A program made the translations under genes and the position numbers. From Prorocentrum cordatum (taxonomy: Eukaryota; Sar; Dinophyceae; Prorocentrales; Prorocentraceae): a stretch of DNA of 42,987 bases. Positions 16,584 to 24,308 of the stretch are shown one piece after another. The notes under the pieces were generated by a model. The model did no database searches, was not told the origin of the DNA, and was given only the letters and a program-made list of their open reading frames with translations. Numbering within the stretch: the first letter of the stretch is position 1; each line of letters begins with the position of its first letter. The stretch covers positions 133,082 to 176,068 of the forward strand of contig CAUYUJ010019591.1 of NCBI GenBank assembly GCA_963575745.1, in the 5' to 3' direction.

Positions 16584-18692
16584 ATGGCCGCGGCCAGCAG
16601 CAGCAGCAGCAGCCCATTGGGCCCCGCAGCAGCGGGGCCTCGGGGCCGACTGTCGGCAGTGTTTACAGCGAAATCTGGGAAGGTTTGGCGACCTGTGGGT
16701 GGTCAGGCAGAACCCTGGAAGGGCCCTTGGGCCCTCGTGCCAGAGGGCGCCCCCGCAGCAGCGGGGGCTGCGCCGCCTGGCGTTTCAAGCTCAGCAGCGG
16801 CGGCGCGATCAGAAGTTTCCACGATGCGCACCCGCCCGGGCGACTCCGTGGTGGATCCGAGCGACGACGAAGAGCCTCAGGAATTTGGGGGCTGCGCGCC
16901 GCCCGACGACGTCGAGCGGCGCAACTGCGTTCTTCGCGACGCCGTCCCGCGCGAGATCTTCTGCGAAAGAAGAGCGGCTGACGTGAACAGGCCACGGAAC
17001 GACAACGCGGGCAACCTTTCCGTCCTGTTCGGGAACTGGGGCCCCATGCCGAGCGAGACCAACCACGCGGACCAGCGGCGGAGACTTGAGTTGCAGCTGC
17101 GGCATTGCCCTGCTCTCGTGGCGTGCTTTGCGGAATGTGAGGAGCAGATGGAGTCAATCCTACAGCGGCCAGGGAAACCACCGCCGCTGCAGGCGGACGC
17201 CCCCGCAGCAGCGGGGGCGTCAGCAGCGGAGGGCCAAAGCAGCAGCAGCGGTGGGCCTTTTGTCGCCCCCGCAGCAGCGATGGCGACAGCAAGAGGAAGT
17301 CGTGCTGCGAGTGTTGGCGATTGCCAACAGCTCCAGAATCGACCAGAGTACGAATACTTGACCCTGCGCGGGCGTGAGGACAAGTCCTTGTGCATCGCTG
17401 CGCGCGCAAATCTGTGTTACGCAATGCGGCTGCTCCACTGGGAAAGGAGTGTCGACGGCCACTACAAAACAGCAAAAGGGCGCAATATGGAAGCGTTCTC
17501 GAGGATCATGGTGGTTGAGATCTACTTCGATCAAACCGACGCCCACTTCGGCTCGAAAGTGCGGGTGCGCGCGGTGCACCTCCACCGCGACACGGCGAAA
17601 AATTCCAAAGGCTTTAACGAGGCTCACAAGACGTGGTGGCGGAGGTTGGCGACCATCTTGCAGGACAACAACGTTGACATCCTTTGTGGGGATTTCAACA
17701 TGGCGCTCACACAGACGCTGCCGAGTCTTCGGGGTCTAGGCATGCGATTGGAGACGGCAGCAGCGTACTTCTGGCGCGGATTGGACGGCACTCCGTGCTT
17801 GGACAGCTGCGGCATCTTCGTTCTCAACAGGCCTGGCGAGTACACCCTGTGCTGGCCGCTGAGCGCCGTGCACGACAGAGACGAGACGGGGTTGCTCTTC
17901 GCACGCAAGTCGGTGATCGGCGAGATCGGGCACCGTAACAGAAGCAAGGCAGAGGCCCCCGCAGCAGCGGGGGCCTCCACCAGCCCATCATCGGAGCCGA
18001 CGTACTGGCACCACAGCCAGAACGGAGGCCCTGGGATGCCTTACTCTTGCTACTACCCGAAAAAAGACGCCCGCGAGCACCTCCAGGATTTACTGACTCA
18101 GTCAGAGGAATGCCAACGCAAGATCCAAGAGAAGGAGCGTGAGAAACTGAGGCGCGCCGAGGTTGAGGCTAGAGGGGGCCACCGCTTCTCTAGTAATCGC
18201 GAGGTGACCCTCTTCCGCGCGTTGCAGAAGACGCCCCCGCCGGAGACCGTGGAGGTGGAGGGGCGCTGGCACGGCGGCGCCCACTACCCTCTCCTGTTCC
18301 AAAGCGCATGGCCAGCGTGCGTTCGCAGGGGAGGAAGCAGGAGAGAGCCAAAGAGAAGAAGGACAGGCGCGCCCAGAAACAGCTGGCAGCTGCGCTCCAG
18401 GGCGCCGCAGCAGCGGCGCCCGAGCAGCACGGGCCCGGGCGCCAGGCACCAGAGCAGCACAGCGAGAGGGACGAGCAAGACGAGCGCGCCCAACAGGCGT
18501 GGCGCCCACCAAGATGGGCAGGCGAAAACGCGGACGACGGCCGCGACAGGCCCGCGGCTGGCGATGGAAGGTCGCGGCGGGGGGTTGAAAGGGGGAGGGA
18601 GGGAGAGGGGGGGCGGGGCACGGGGGGGGCAGGAGGGAGGAGAGGGAATGAGGAATAGGCTGAGCAGGACGAGGGATGACATAAGGAAATGA
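16584..18692 (+). CDS. Endonuclease/exonuclease/phosphatase (EEP) family protein
   Basis: ATG 16584 (MAAASSSSSSPLGPAAAGPR). After a low-complexity N-terminus with hairpin copies, the EEP fold appears in order: NLSVLFGNWGPM (first strand, Asn), ACFAECEEQ (candidate metal-binding Glu), VVEIYFDQT and VRAVHLHRDT (core strands, His), VDILCGDFNMAL (the GDFN motif, Asp and Asn) and GGAHYPLLFQ near 18280 (the terminal His-Pro motif). The fold fits Mg-dependent phosphodiesterases, including the APE-type nucleases of LINE elements; no reverse transcriptase follows. Beyond about 18,300 this frame becomes Arg/Gly rich. A better reading continues in the frame of ATG 18308 and then in a separate exon at 18765, so the stop at 18692 is probably not the true end. 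Confidence 0.7.
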   Translation: MAAASSSSSSPLGPAAAGPRGRLSAVFTAKSGKVWRPVGGQAEPWKGPWALVPEGAPAAAGAAPPGVSSSAAAARSEVSTMRTRPGDSVVDPSDDEEPQEFGGCAPPDDVERRNCVLRDAVPREIFCERRAADVNRPRNDNAGNLSVLFGNWGPMPSETNHADQRRRLELQLRHCPALVACFAECEEQMESILQRPGKPPPLQADAPAAAGASAAEGQSSSSGGPFVAPAAAMATARGSRAASVGDCQQLQNRPEYEYLTLRGREDKSLCIAARANLCYAMRLLHWERSVDGHYKTAKGRNMEAFSRIMVVEIYFDQTDAHFGSKVRVRAVHLHRDTAKNSKGFNEAHKTWWRRLATILQDNNVDILCGDFNMALTQTLPSLRGLGMRLETAAAYFWRGLDGTPCLDSCGIFVLNRPGEYTLCWPLSAVHDRDETGLLFARKSVIGEIGHRNRSKAEAPAAAGASTSPSSEPTYWHHSQNGGPGMPYSCYYPKKDAREHLQDLLTQSEECQRKIQEKEREKLRRAEVEARGGHRFSSNREVTLFRALQKTPPPETVEVEGRWHGGAHYPLLFQSAWPACVRRGGSRREPKRRRTGAPRNSWQLRSRAPQQRRPSSTGPGARHQSSTARGTSKTSAPNRRGAHQDGQAKTRTTAATGPRLAMEGRGGGLKGGGRERGGGARGGQEGGEGMRNRLSRTRDDIRK
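16620..16639 (+). repeat. Hairpin copy, GGCC outer stem
   Basis: Arms GGCCCCGC and GCGGGGCC, loop AGCA; perfect 8-bp stem, read as GPAAAGP. Confidence 0.95.
17196..17221 (+). repeat. Hairpin copy with perfect 11-bp stem
   Basis: Arms GACGCCCCCGC and GCGGGGGCGTC, loop AGCA. The outer GAC/GTC pairs are specific to this copy. Confidence 0.95.
17952..17977 (+). repeat. Hairpin copy with perfect 11-bp stem
   Basis: Arms GAGGCCCCCGC and GCGGGGGCCTC, loop AGCA. The outer GAG/CTC pairs differ from the other 11-bp copies. Confidence 0.95.
18308..18580 (+). CDS. Charged C-terminal segment of the EEP gene (alternative frame)
   Basis: From an ATG at 18308 the frame reads a charged helix (GRKQERAKEKKDRRAQKQLA), the hairpin at 18400-18421 as Ala text, a Gln/Glu-rich stretch (HSERDEQDERAQQAW) and PRWAGENADDGRDRP. 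After about 18,570 it degenerates into G-rich DNA that looks intronic (a GGAAG|GTCGCG donor candidate is at about 18565-18575). I think this belongs to the EEP protein through a frame change near 18,300, or is its own small gene; the junction is not resolved. Confidence 0.45.
18400..18421 (+). repeat. Hairpin copy with perfect 9-bp stem
   Basis: Arms GGGCGCCGC and GCGGCGCCC, loop AGCA; the outer stem is GGGCG/CGCCC rather than the usual GCCCC/GGGGC. Confidence 0.95.
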
Positions 18693-18764
18693 GTGTCGGG
18701 AAGGGGCGGGAGTTGACAGGGAGGGGGTAATTGTAGAAATAGTTACTTATCACCCCCAAGGTGG

Positions 18765-19199
18765 CAGCCGACCCCGCAGTGCCCATCTCCAGGGCCTGCG
18801 CCGCTGGAGCAGCGAGGGCAGCGCGGCGCCGCCAGCTACATCTCGGACGCGATCGCTGCCCTCGGCCACGAGCCGCCAGAGCCCCCGCAGCAGCGGCGGC
18901 CACAGACGCCACGGCAGCAACCAACAGACGGGGAGTGGCGCAGGGATGAGTGGTGGCGCACCAGGGAGGGCGAGGAGCGCGAGTGGCAACAGCCGAGCGG
19001 CGAGGCTTCCTCGCTGCAGGACCGCATGGTCGACTCCGCCTGGCGCGACATGCAAGTTGCATTCGGCAGCGACCAACGCCCCAGTGACTGGTGGAGCAGC
19101 CACAGTGGGTGGAGTAGCGGCCAGGGGCACTGGGAGGCCACGAATTGGAGGTGGGTCGAACACCCCCCCGAGACCAATCCCTGGGAAGAACTTAGCTGA
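18765..19199 (+). CDS. W-rich terminal exon, probably of the EEP gene
   Basis: This frame has no initial ATG yet reads as real protein: AASYISDAIAALGHEPPEPP, then REWQQPSGEASSLQDRMVDS, then Trp-rich DWWSSHSGWSSGQGHW and NPWEELS before TGA 19197-19199. It begins after an acceptor-like CCCCCAAG|GTGGCAG at about 18752-18767, so it is an exon joined to upstream coding sequence. The preceding 18,580-18,760 would be intron. A hairpin copy at 18885-18902 is read as PPQQRR. Confidence 0.55.
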   Translation, partial: QPTPQCPSPGPAPLEQRGQRGAASYISDAIAALGHEPPEPPQQRRPQTPRQQPTDGEWRRDEWWRTREGEEREWQQPSGEASSLQDRMVDSAWRDMQVAFGSDQRPSDWWSSHSGWSSGQGHWEATNWRWVEHPPETNPWEELS

Positions 19200-19510
19200 A
19201 CCATCGCACAGGAGCCGCCCCTCCGCAGCAGCGGAGGGAGGCCTCATCGGCCGAACGTCGACCCTCCGCAGCAGCGGAGGCCTTGCCATTGCATCGTGAG
19301 CGGCGGCGACTCGCGCGCGCCGTCGTGCTCGGCGACCGCTGCCCGAGCGGAGAAGGAAAAGAAACGGTGCTTTCATCGGTGCTGTCGTTGCCTCCTCTCC
19401 TTCATCGTTTTCTTCTCCCTCCCCCTCCAATCCCCCATCCCGCCATCGCATTTTATCGTATCCAATCGTATCGGGAGCTCCCGTGGCAGAAGAGCACCCA
19501 GAACGAGGTC

Positions 19511-19613
19511 CTCCGTGACAGAGGGGGGGCATCTTAGACCCCCTCTGTGACAGAGGGGCGGGGGGGGGGGGGGGGGGGGGGCATCTTAGACCCCCTCTGT
19601 GACAGAGGGGGGG
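19511..19613. repeat. Three CTCTG-TGA-CAGAG hairpins and a 22-G run
   Basis: The word CATCTTAGACCCCCTCTGTG recurs at 19531 and 19582, each followed by ACAGAGGGG, so CCCCTCTG and CAGAGGGG pair around TGA. A third, truncated copy is at 19511-19529. Between the full copies is an uninterrupted run of about 22 G (19560-19581), a strong quadruplex candidate. Adjacent hairpins at 19216-19235 and 19261-19281 are the last AGCA-loop copies in the window. Confidence 0.85.
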
Positions 19614-19639
19614 CCAAAAAACAAATGGTCACTCTAATG

Positions 19640-19765
19640 CGGCTTCTGGATTAGGAAGAGGAGGAGGAGGAGGAGGAGGAGGAGGAGGAGGAGGAGGAGG
19701 AGGAGGAGGGAGGAGGGAGGAGGAGGAGGAGGAGGAGGAGGAGGAGGAGGAGGAGGGAGGAGAAA
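19640..19765 (+). repeat. (GGA)n array
   Basis: Nearly pure GGA repeats. On the minus strand they extend a short frame from about 19940 (ATLQDHRLASVDQNGVLVLE) that looks partly protein-like, then becomes poly-Ser or poly-Pro; I do not call it a gene. Confidence 0.9.
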
Positions 19766-20212
19766 CATGAGGAGGAGGAGGAGGATTTGTAGGAGCAGGG
19801 GCCGTAGCAGCAGGGTGGGAGGTGGAAGGAATCGGATCTAGAAATGCGGCCCTCTCCAGGACAAGAACGCCGTTCTGATCGACGGATGCAAGTCTGTGAT
19901 CCTGAAGTGTGGCCAACGCTGCAGCGGGAGTACCATCCATTGTTGCATGGCCAGAAACGTTTCAACCGAACGATCACATCACATACCAGCTGTTACGCCC
20001 CTGCTCGAATGAAAAATAGCATGGCGCGGGAGAGGTGGGACCACCGCTGTACATATAGCTAAGGTTGAGTACGTACTGGTGGAGGGGTAGAGGGGGGAAG
20101 GTTTAGGGAAGGGAGACAGAGAGAGAGAGAGAGAGGGAGAGGGAGGAGCGGGAAGAGGAGGCGGACGGAGGAGGGGGAGAGGAACAATCTGACCAGCAGG
20201 CGGACGACGACG

Positions 20213-20777
20213 ATTGACAATGACGGTGCTGATGATGAGGAGGATGAGGATGAGGATGATGATGAGGAGGGTGATGGTGTTGATGATGAGGAGGAGGATG
20301 AATATGCTGATGCTGATGATGCTAATGTTGAGTATGATGATGGTTATGATGACGCTGCTGATGCTGATGACGATGACGACGCTGGTGATGCAGACGACGA
20401 GTCATATGATGATGATGATGATGATGCTGATGATGTTGGTGATACTGATGATGATGATGATGCTGATGCTGATGCTGATGCTGCTGCTGCTTCTGGGTAT
20501 CATGATGTTGCGGCGGCTGGTGATGCTGCTGCTGATGATACTGATGGTGATGTTTTTCACGCTGCTGCTGATGCTGCTGTTGACGCTACTTATTAGCATT
20601 ATGCTGCTGCTGATGATTCTGATGATGCTGATGACGATGACGATGATGCTGAGTATGATGATGCTGATGATGATACTGTTGATGATGAGGATGATGCTGA
20701 TGCTGAGTGTGACGATGATGCTGCTGATGATGAGGATGATGCTAATGATGACGATGCTGATGCGGTTGATGCTGATG

Positions 20778-20809
<32 letters not shown>

Positions 20810-21473
20810 GTTGATGATGATGATGATGATGTTGCTGCTGATGCTGGTGCTGATGCTGATGCTGAGGCTCTCACACGTCGCTGCCAAGTACTGCTACTTC
20901 GGTACAGCAAGTGCAGCGACTGAATGATGATGACGAAGGCGACGATGATGATGATGATGCTAATGATGACGGCGATGATGATATTGAGGGTGAGGATGAT
21001 GTTGCTGATGCTGATGCTGATGCTGGGGATGCTGACGATGATGCTGATGAGGATGATGATGGTGGTGGTGGAGGAGGATGAGGATGAGGAGGAGGATGAG
21101 GATGCTGCTGGTGGTGGTCGTGGTGGTGGTGGGGGTGGTGGTGATGCTGATGATGATGCTGATTATGATGATGCTGCTGATGATGATGATGCTGCTGATG
21201 ATGATGATACTGATGATGATGCTGATGATGACGATACTGATGATGATACTGTTGATGATGAGGATGATGATGATGATGACGATGCTGATGCTGCTGCTGA
21301 TGATGATGATCATGGGAGGAGGGGGAGCAGGATGAGGAGGAGGAGGTCGAAGAGGAGGGGAGGGCCACGAAGAGGAAGAGGATACGCATATTGAGGGGCA
21401 CGATGCGGGGGAGGTGCAGGAGAAGGAGGAGGAGGAGCAGCAGCAGCAGGATGATGAGGAAGATAAGGAACGC

Positions 21474-21507
<34 letters not shown>

Positions 21508-21550
21508 CTGATGCTGATGCTGATGCTGATGCTGATGCTGATGCTGATGC

Positions 21551-21588
<38 letters not shown>

Positions 21589-21830
21589 GTGATGATGGTG
21601 ATGATGGTGATGATGGTGATGGTGATGATGGTGATGATGGTGATGGTGATGGTGATGGTGATGTTGATGATGATGAGGATGACGATGCTGCTGATGATGA
21701 TGATGATGATGATTATGATTATGATGATGATGCTGATGATGAGGATGAGGATGATGATGATGGTGGTGGTGGTGATGAGGAGGAGGAGGAGGAGGATGAG
21801 GAGGAGAAGGAGGAACTTCCTTACCATAAG
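20213..21830 (+). repeat. (GAT)n-type trinucleotide megasatellite
   Basis: About 1.6 kb of GAT with interspersed GCT, GAC and GGT triplets. One + frame would be TGA-rich; the minus strand is open in all frames, giving long artefactual Ile, His or Ser frames. A non-repeat island lies at 20870-20926 and another G/A-rich interruption at 21300-21480. Confidence 0.95.
20870..20926 (-). repeat. 55-bp conserved island in (GAT)n, minus orientation
   Basis: The minus-strand sequence, starting TCGCTGCACTTGCTGTACCG and including AGCAGTACTTGGCAG, matches the + strand at 25556-25612 (TCGCTGCAATTGCTGCATCG, AACAGTACTTGACAG). Both copies are embedded in or next to (GAT)n DNA, in opposite orientations. It could be a structured RNA, a fossil exon or a repeat-associated module. 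Confidence 0.7.
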
Positions 21831-21949
21831 TTCGAACATGATAAACAAGCAGGGGCCACAGCAGGAGCAATAGCAATAGCAAACGCTTGAACAGGAAATC
21901 AGGAACATGGGCAGCAGCAGCAGGGTCAAGAGCAACAGGAGGTTCGTCC

Positions 21950-22260
21950 CCTCTCCTCTCCTCTCTCCCCTTTCTCCCCTCCCTCCCTCCCTCCTCAACT
22001 CCACCTTCCCCCCCCTTCCCTGTCATTCTGCCCCCCCCCCCCACACACCCCATCCTATCTCACACCCCATCCTATCTCACCCCTTCTGCGTCCTTTTTGC
22101 TTCCTCAACTCGCCATGGCTCCCTGCCCTTACGTCCCCCTTCCTCGTGCCCCCCCTCCCCCTCATCTCTTTCCTCTCGCCTCTCCTCCTGCCCCCCTGCC
22201 TACCCACGCCGCCTGCCCTCCCGCCTCTTCCCCTCCACCCCCTCCAGCAAGTTAAAGCAG
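21950..22260 (+). other. Pyrimidine-rich presumed intron 3' part
   Basis: Almost uninterrupted C/T-rich DNA ending in AG acceptors at 22248 (CCTCCAG|CAAG) and 22260 (AAAGCAG|GCTAC). It leads into the first visible exon of the membrane protein gene. Confidence 0.55.
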
Positions 22261-22538
22261 GCTACATCGGCGTGATAGCGGGCTTCCTCATCGACCCCGT
22301 CACCGCGGGAGGAATGTCGTGGATCAATTCGCTCGTGGAGAAGAAGTACACCTATGAGGAGTTCAGCGAGCACATGTGCGCCCTGCCACAGGTCCCCAAG
22401 ATCACCGACAACGTGTGCATGGTCTCGCAGTTCCTGAAGTTCTCGTCCTGGGGCCTGGTCGTCGCCGTCGTGCTCAGCTTCGTGGCCATGGCCGCTGGCG
22501 CGTCCCTGCTGTACCGGTATGTGTACGTGAAGCCGAAG
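22261..22538 (+). CDS. Membrane protein gene, first visible exon
   Basis: The frame reads GYIGVIAGFLIDPVTAGGMS, then a polar loop with two Cys (EHMCALPQVPKITDNVC) and a transmembrane helix (GLVVAVVLSFVAMAAGASLL) ending KPK at 22538. The exon is 5'-incomplete: it begins after a long pyrimidine tract and no initiator is required here. It joins to 22724 through a 185-nt introner, changing frame exactly as the downstream exon needs. With the two later exons it gives about 295 residues with three to four membrane segments. It recalls tetraspan-type proteins, but I do not recognise a family. Confidence 0.65.
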
Positions 22539-22723
22539 GCTGTGCCGCGCATTCGGGTGATGCTAGAAGTGCCCCTAGCCCAAGGTGCCCCTAGGATTTC
22601 CATGGAGGCCCCCACGGCCTCCAGAGCATTCCTCACGAGGCCCACAGGGCCCCTGGGGCTCCAACATGGAGCGACAAGCTGGGGGCGCCTTGGGCCAGGG
22701 GCACCTTCTAGCAGCCCCCGGAG
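22539..22723 (+). mobile_element. Introner element: GC-AG intron with terminal inverted repeats
   Basis: The intron starts AAG|GCTGTGCCGCGCA and the next exon starts GAG|GCTGTGCTGCGCA, so about 13 bp are duplicated at the two junctions, like a target-site duplication. Inside, the left arm at 22559-22591 (GATGCTAGAAGTGCCCC, AGCCCAAGG) is the near-perfect reverse complement of the right arm at 22681-22714 (CCTTGGGCCAGGGGCAC, CTTCTAGCAGC). Inner segments TCCATGGAGGCCCC and GGGGCTCCAACATGGA pair too. Length 185 nt. Introner elements of this build are known from dinoflagellate genomes; the identity as a mobile intron is inferred from structure. Confidence 0.85.
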
Positions 22724-22906
22724 GCTGTGCTGCGCACGTGGATGCGAATCGCGTATGTGGCAGCGGCCGTTCTGCAGTTTGGCGGCCTCGCGCAGTACGT
22801 GTGGGCGGCCAGCCTGGTCATCAACATGTACCCGCGCACGGGCGGAGCGCATCTGGGCCACAGCATCGTCTACGGGGTCTCCGCCTCGCTGGGCACGGTG
22901 GCCTCG
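22724..22906 (+). CDS. Membrane protein gene, middle exon
   Basis: Reads AVLRTWMRIAYVAAAVLQFG then GLAQYVWAASLVINMYPRTG (one long or two short membrane segments), then LGHSIVYGVSASLGTVAS. The last stretch is completed by the next exon into one hydrophobic helix (TVAS joined to AAVLFVLVVLVG). The donor at 22907 is GC (TCG|GCAGCC). Confidence 0.65.
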
Positions 22907-23303
22907 GCAGCCAATGATGGGAGACTGTTGTGCAGTGGAGACCCCCGCCAAGAAGCACCCTGCTTGCCTCCAGGGCGCTCTGGGTTTCTTGGGCTTCGAT
23001 GGTTCCGCGATGGAAAGCGTGACGTGCCCGCACCTAAAGTCCATGGACGTCCTGGGGTCTCAGGGTTGCGTTTCTTCTCGAAGGTTTCTTGTGGTCGGGC
23101 CCCTACTGTACGTTCTTAATTGCGTCCTTAGCGCCGACTAGCGTCGATTAGCGCTACTAGTCGATGGGACAGCGCCGATTTAGCGTCGATGAACGCTGAT
23201 TAGCGTCGATTGGCGTCGATGTAGCGTCGGTTAGTGTGGATTACCGTCGATGCGGAAGAGCCAACAAGATGGTACGGGGGGATCCCATAAGTTGCCACCG
23301 CAG
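22907..23303 (+). other. GC-AG intron with TAGCGTCGAT repeats
   Basis: 397 nt between TCG|GCAGCC and CCGCAG|GCGGCG, chosen because it joins two halves of a membrane helix in the correct frame. At 23128-23250 it contains degenerate tandem copies of TAGCGTCGAT. Donor choice is less certain than for the first intron. Confidence 0.55.
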
Positions 23304-23729
23304 GCGGCGGTCCTGTTTGTTCTGGTCGTCCTCGTGGGCAAGTCCACGGAGGAGGATTTCAACGAGGCCGTCTCGGAGCAGAAGAAGTTGATGCGCGATG
23401 ATCCCGAGATGTACGGCACCACCGCCAGCGCCGCGACCAACGCCCAAGCCGAGGGCGGTGCCTACGAGGGCGGAGCCTTCAACGCGGAGAACGCTTTCGG
23501 CGCGGCCGCCTACGCTGGGGACGCGTACGGCGGCGGCGCCTATGGCGGCGGCGCCTACGGCGCCTACGGTGCCGCCAGCGCCTACGGCGGGTCTGGTGCC
23601 TACAGCAGCGCCGACCAGGGCGCCTACGGCGGTGCGCACGGCGACTTCGGCATCCAGCAGGGCGGTTTCCAGCCGGGTTTTGCCCCAGTGCAGCAGGCGG
23701 GCTGGGCGAACCAGACCGCCAGCGTCTGA
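23304..23729 (+). CDS. Membrane protein gene, terminal exon
   Basis: Begins with the end of a membrane helix (AAVLFVLVVLVGKS), then a cytosolic-looking acidic stretch (TEEDFNEAVSEQKKLMRDDP), then a long Gly/Ala/Tyr repeat region (AYGGGAYGGGAYGAYGAASA) and a Gln/Pro tail (QQGGFQPGFAPVQQAGWANQ), ending at TGA 23727-23729. The Tyr/Gly-rich tail resembles low-complexity tails used for assembly or sorting in other eukaryotes; role unknown. Confidence 0.7.
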   Translation, partial: AAVLFVLVVLVGKSTEEDFNEAVSEQKKLMRDDPEMYGTTASAATNAQAEGGAYEGGAFNAENAFGAAAYAGDAYGGGAYGGGAYGAYGAASAYGGSGAYSSADQGAYGGAHGDFGIQQGGFQPGFAPVQQAGWANQTASV

Positions 23730-24119
23730 GCGGCCACTCGCGCTCTCGCGCCCGCGCGGCAGCGCTGGGAGCCTGGGTATCAGCGCGGGCAAGAGTGACC
23801 CTTCGCCAGGGTCCAGTTCGATCGCATGCCCCGCCCCGTTCGTTTGCCAGGGTCCAGGCGCTTGCATGGCCCCGCTGCGCATGCTGGCGCATCCGATCCG
23901 ATTCGATCTCGGCTCCGTGCCAATTCAGCCCGATCCGACGCACATTCCGATTCGATCCGCTTTCCCGATTCAATGCCGACTGGTCTTGCCCTTCGCCAGA
24001 GTGACTTTTGTGGCGTTGGCCCACGGCCCCCCCCAATTCTGGCTTGCGCTCGCGGACTTGGGCTCTCTGAGGACCCCGCTCTTGCCCACGGTCACCACTG
24101 CGTGTAGCCAAGGTGGGGT

Positions 24120-24308
24120 CGAGTGAGAATCGCTGGGAGCTCGAGCGCCATCTGGCCGGTCTGGCCCAGCCGAACGACACCTCGGCACCACGGAGGGAGG
24201 GGTGGGCGGGAAGAGGGGGATGGTGAGTGAGTCGAGTGAGAATCCCCTGGGGCTCAGGCGGCCTCCGCCTGATCTGGCCCAGCTGGCTGACACTTCGGCA
24301 CCACGGAT
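24120..24308 (+). repeat. About 70-bp direct repeat pair
   Basis: TCGAGTGAGAATC...CTGGCCCAGC...CACCTCGGCACCACGGA at about 24120-24196 recurs at 24235-24308 with differences. The stretch 23,730-24,120 before it has several GATTCGATC-like words and no gene. Confidence 0.75.

Larger units (their letters stand above)
333..19281 (+). repeat. Dispersed AGCA-loop hairpin family (more than 40 copies)
   Basis: Each copy has the core CCGC-AGCA-GCGG flanked by 2-7 further bases that pair with each other. Loop positions (approximate): 341, 710, 831, 1737, 2679, 3630, 3703, 3893, 4060, 4951, 5271, 5333, 5547, 5626, 6158, 6178, 6889, 6916, 7216, 7858, 8664, 9102, 9412, 9920, 9983, 10460, 11529, 11726, 11811, 11893, 13125, 14470, 15100, 15233, 16009, 16630, 16758, 17209, 17274, 17964, 18411, 18893, 19227, 19270. 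Degenerate copies with AGTA, AGCG or AACA loops are near 2310, 7908, 10640, 11976, 14170 and 14897. All copies show AGCA, never TGCT, on the + strand. They occur inside coding regions in all three frames (PAAAG, PPQQRG, PRSSG) and between genes. Seen directly by reading; the function is unknown. Confidence 0.9.

Noticed and set aside
333-19281. CRISPR array interpretation of the regularly recurring hairpins
   Set aside because: Spacing is irregular, spacers are kilobase-scale coding sequence, and all other features are eukaryotic.
19629-19940. Minus-strand frame with ATLQDHRLASVDQNGVLVLE
   Set aside because: The first 45 codons look plausible, but the rest is poly-Ser/Pro from (GGA)n and no splice partner was found; kept only as a note.
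20402-22004. Long minus-strand frames of poly-Ile, poly-His and poly-Ser
   Set aside because: Antisense of (GAT)n, which has no stop codon in any frame; no unique protein text except the short island treated separately.
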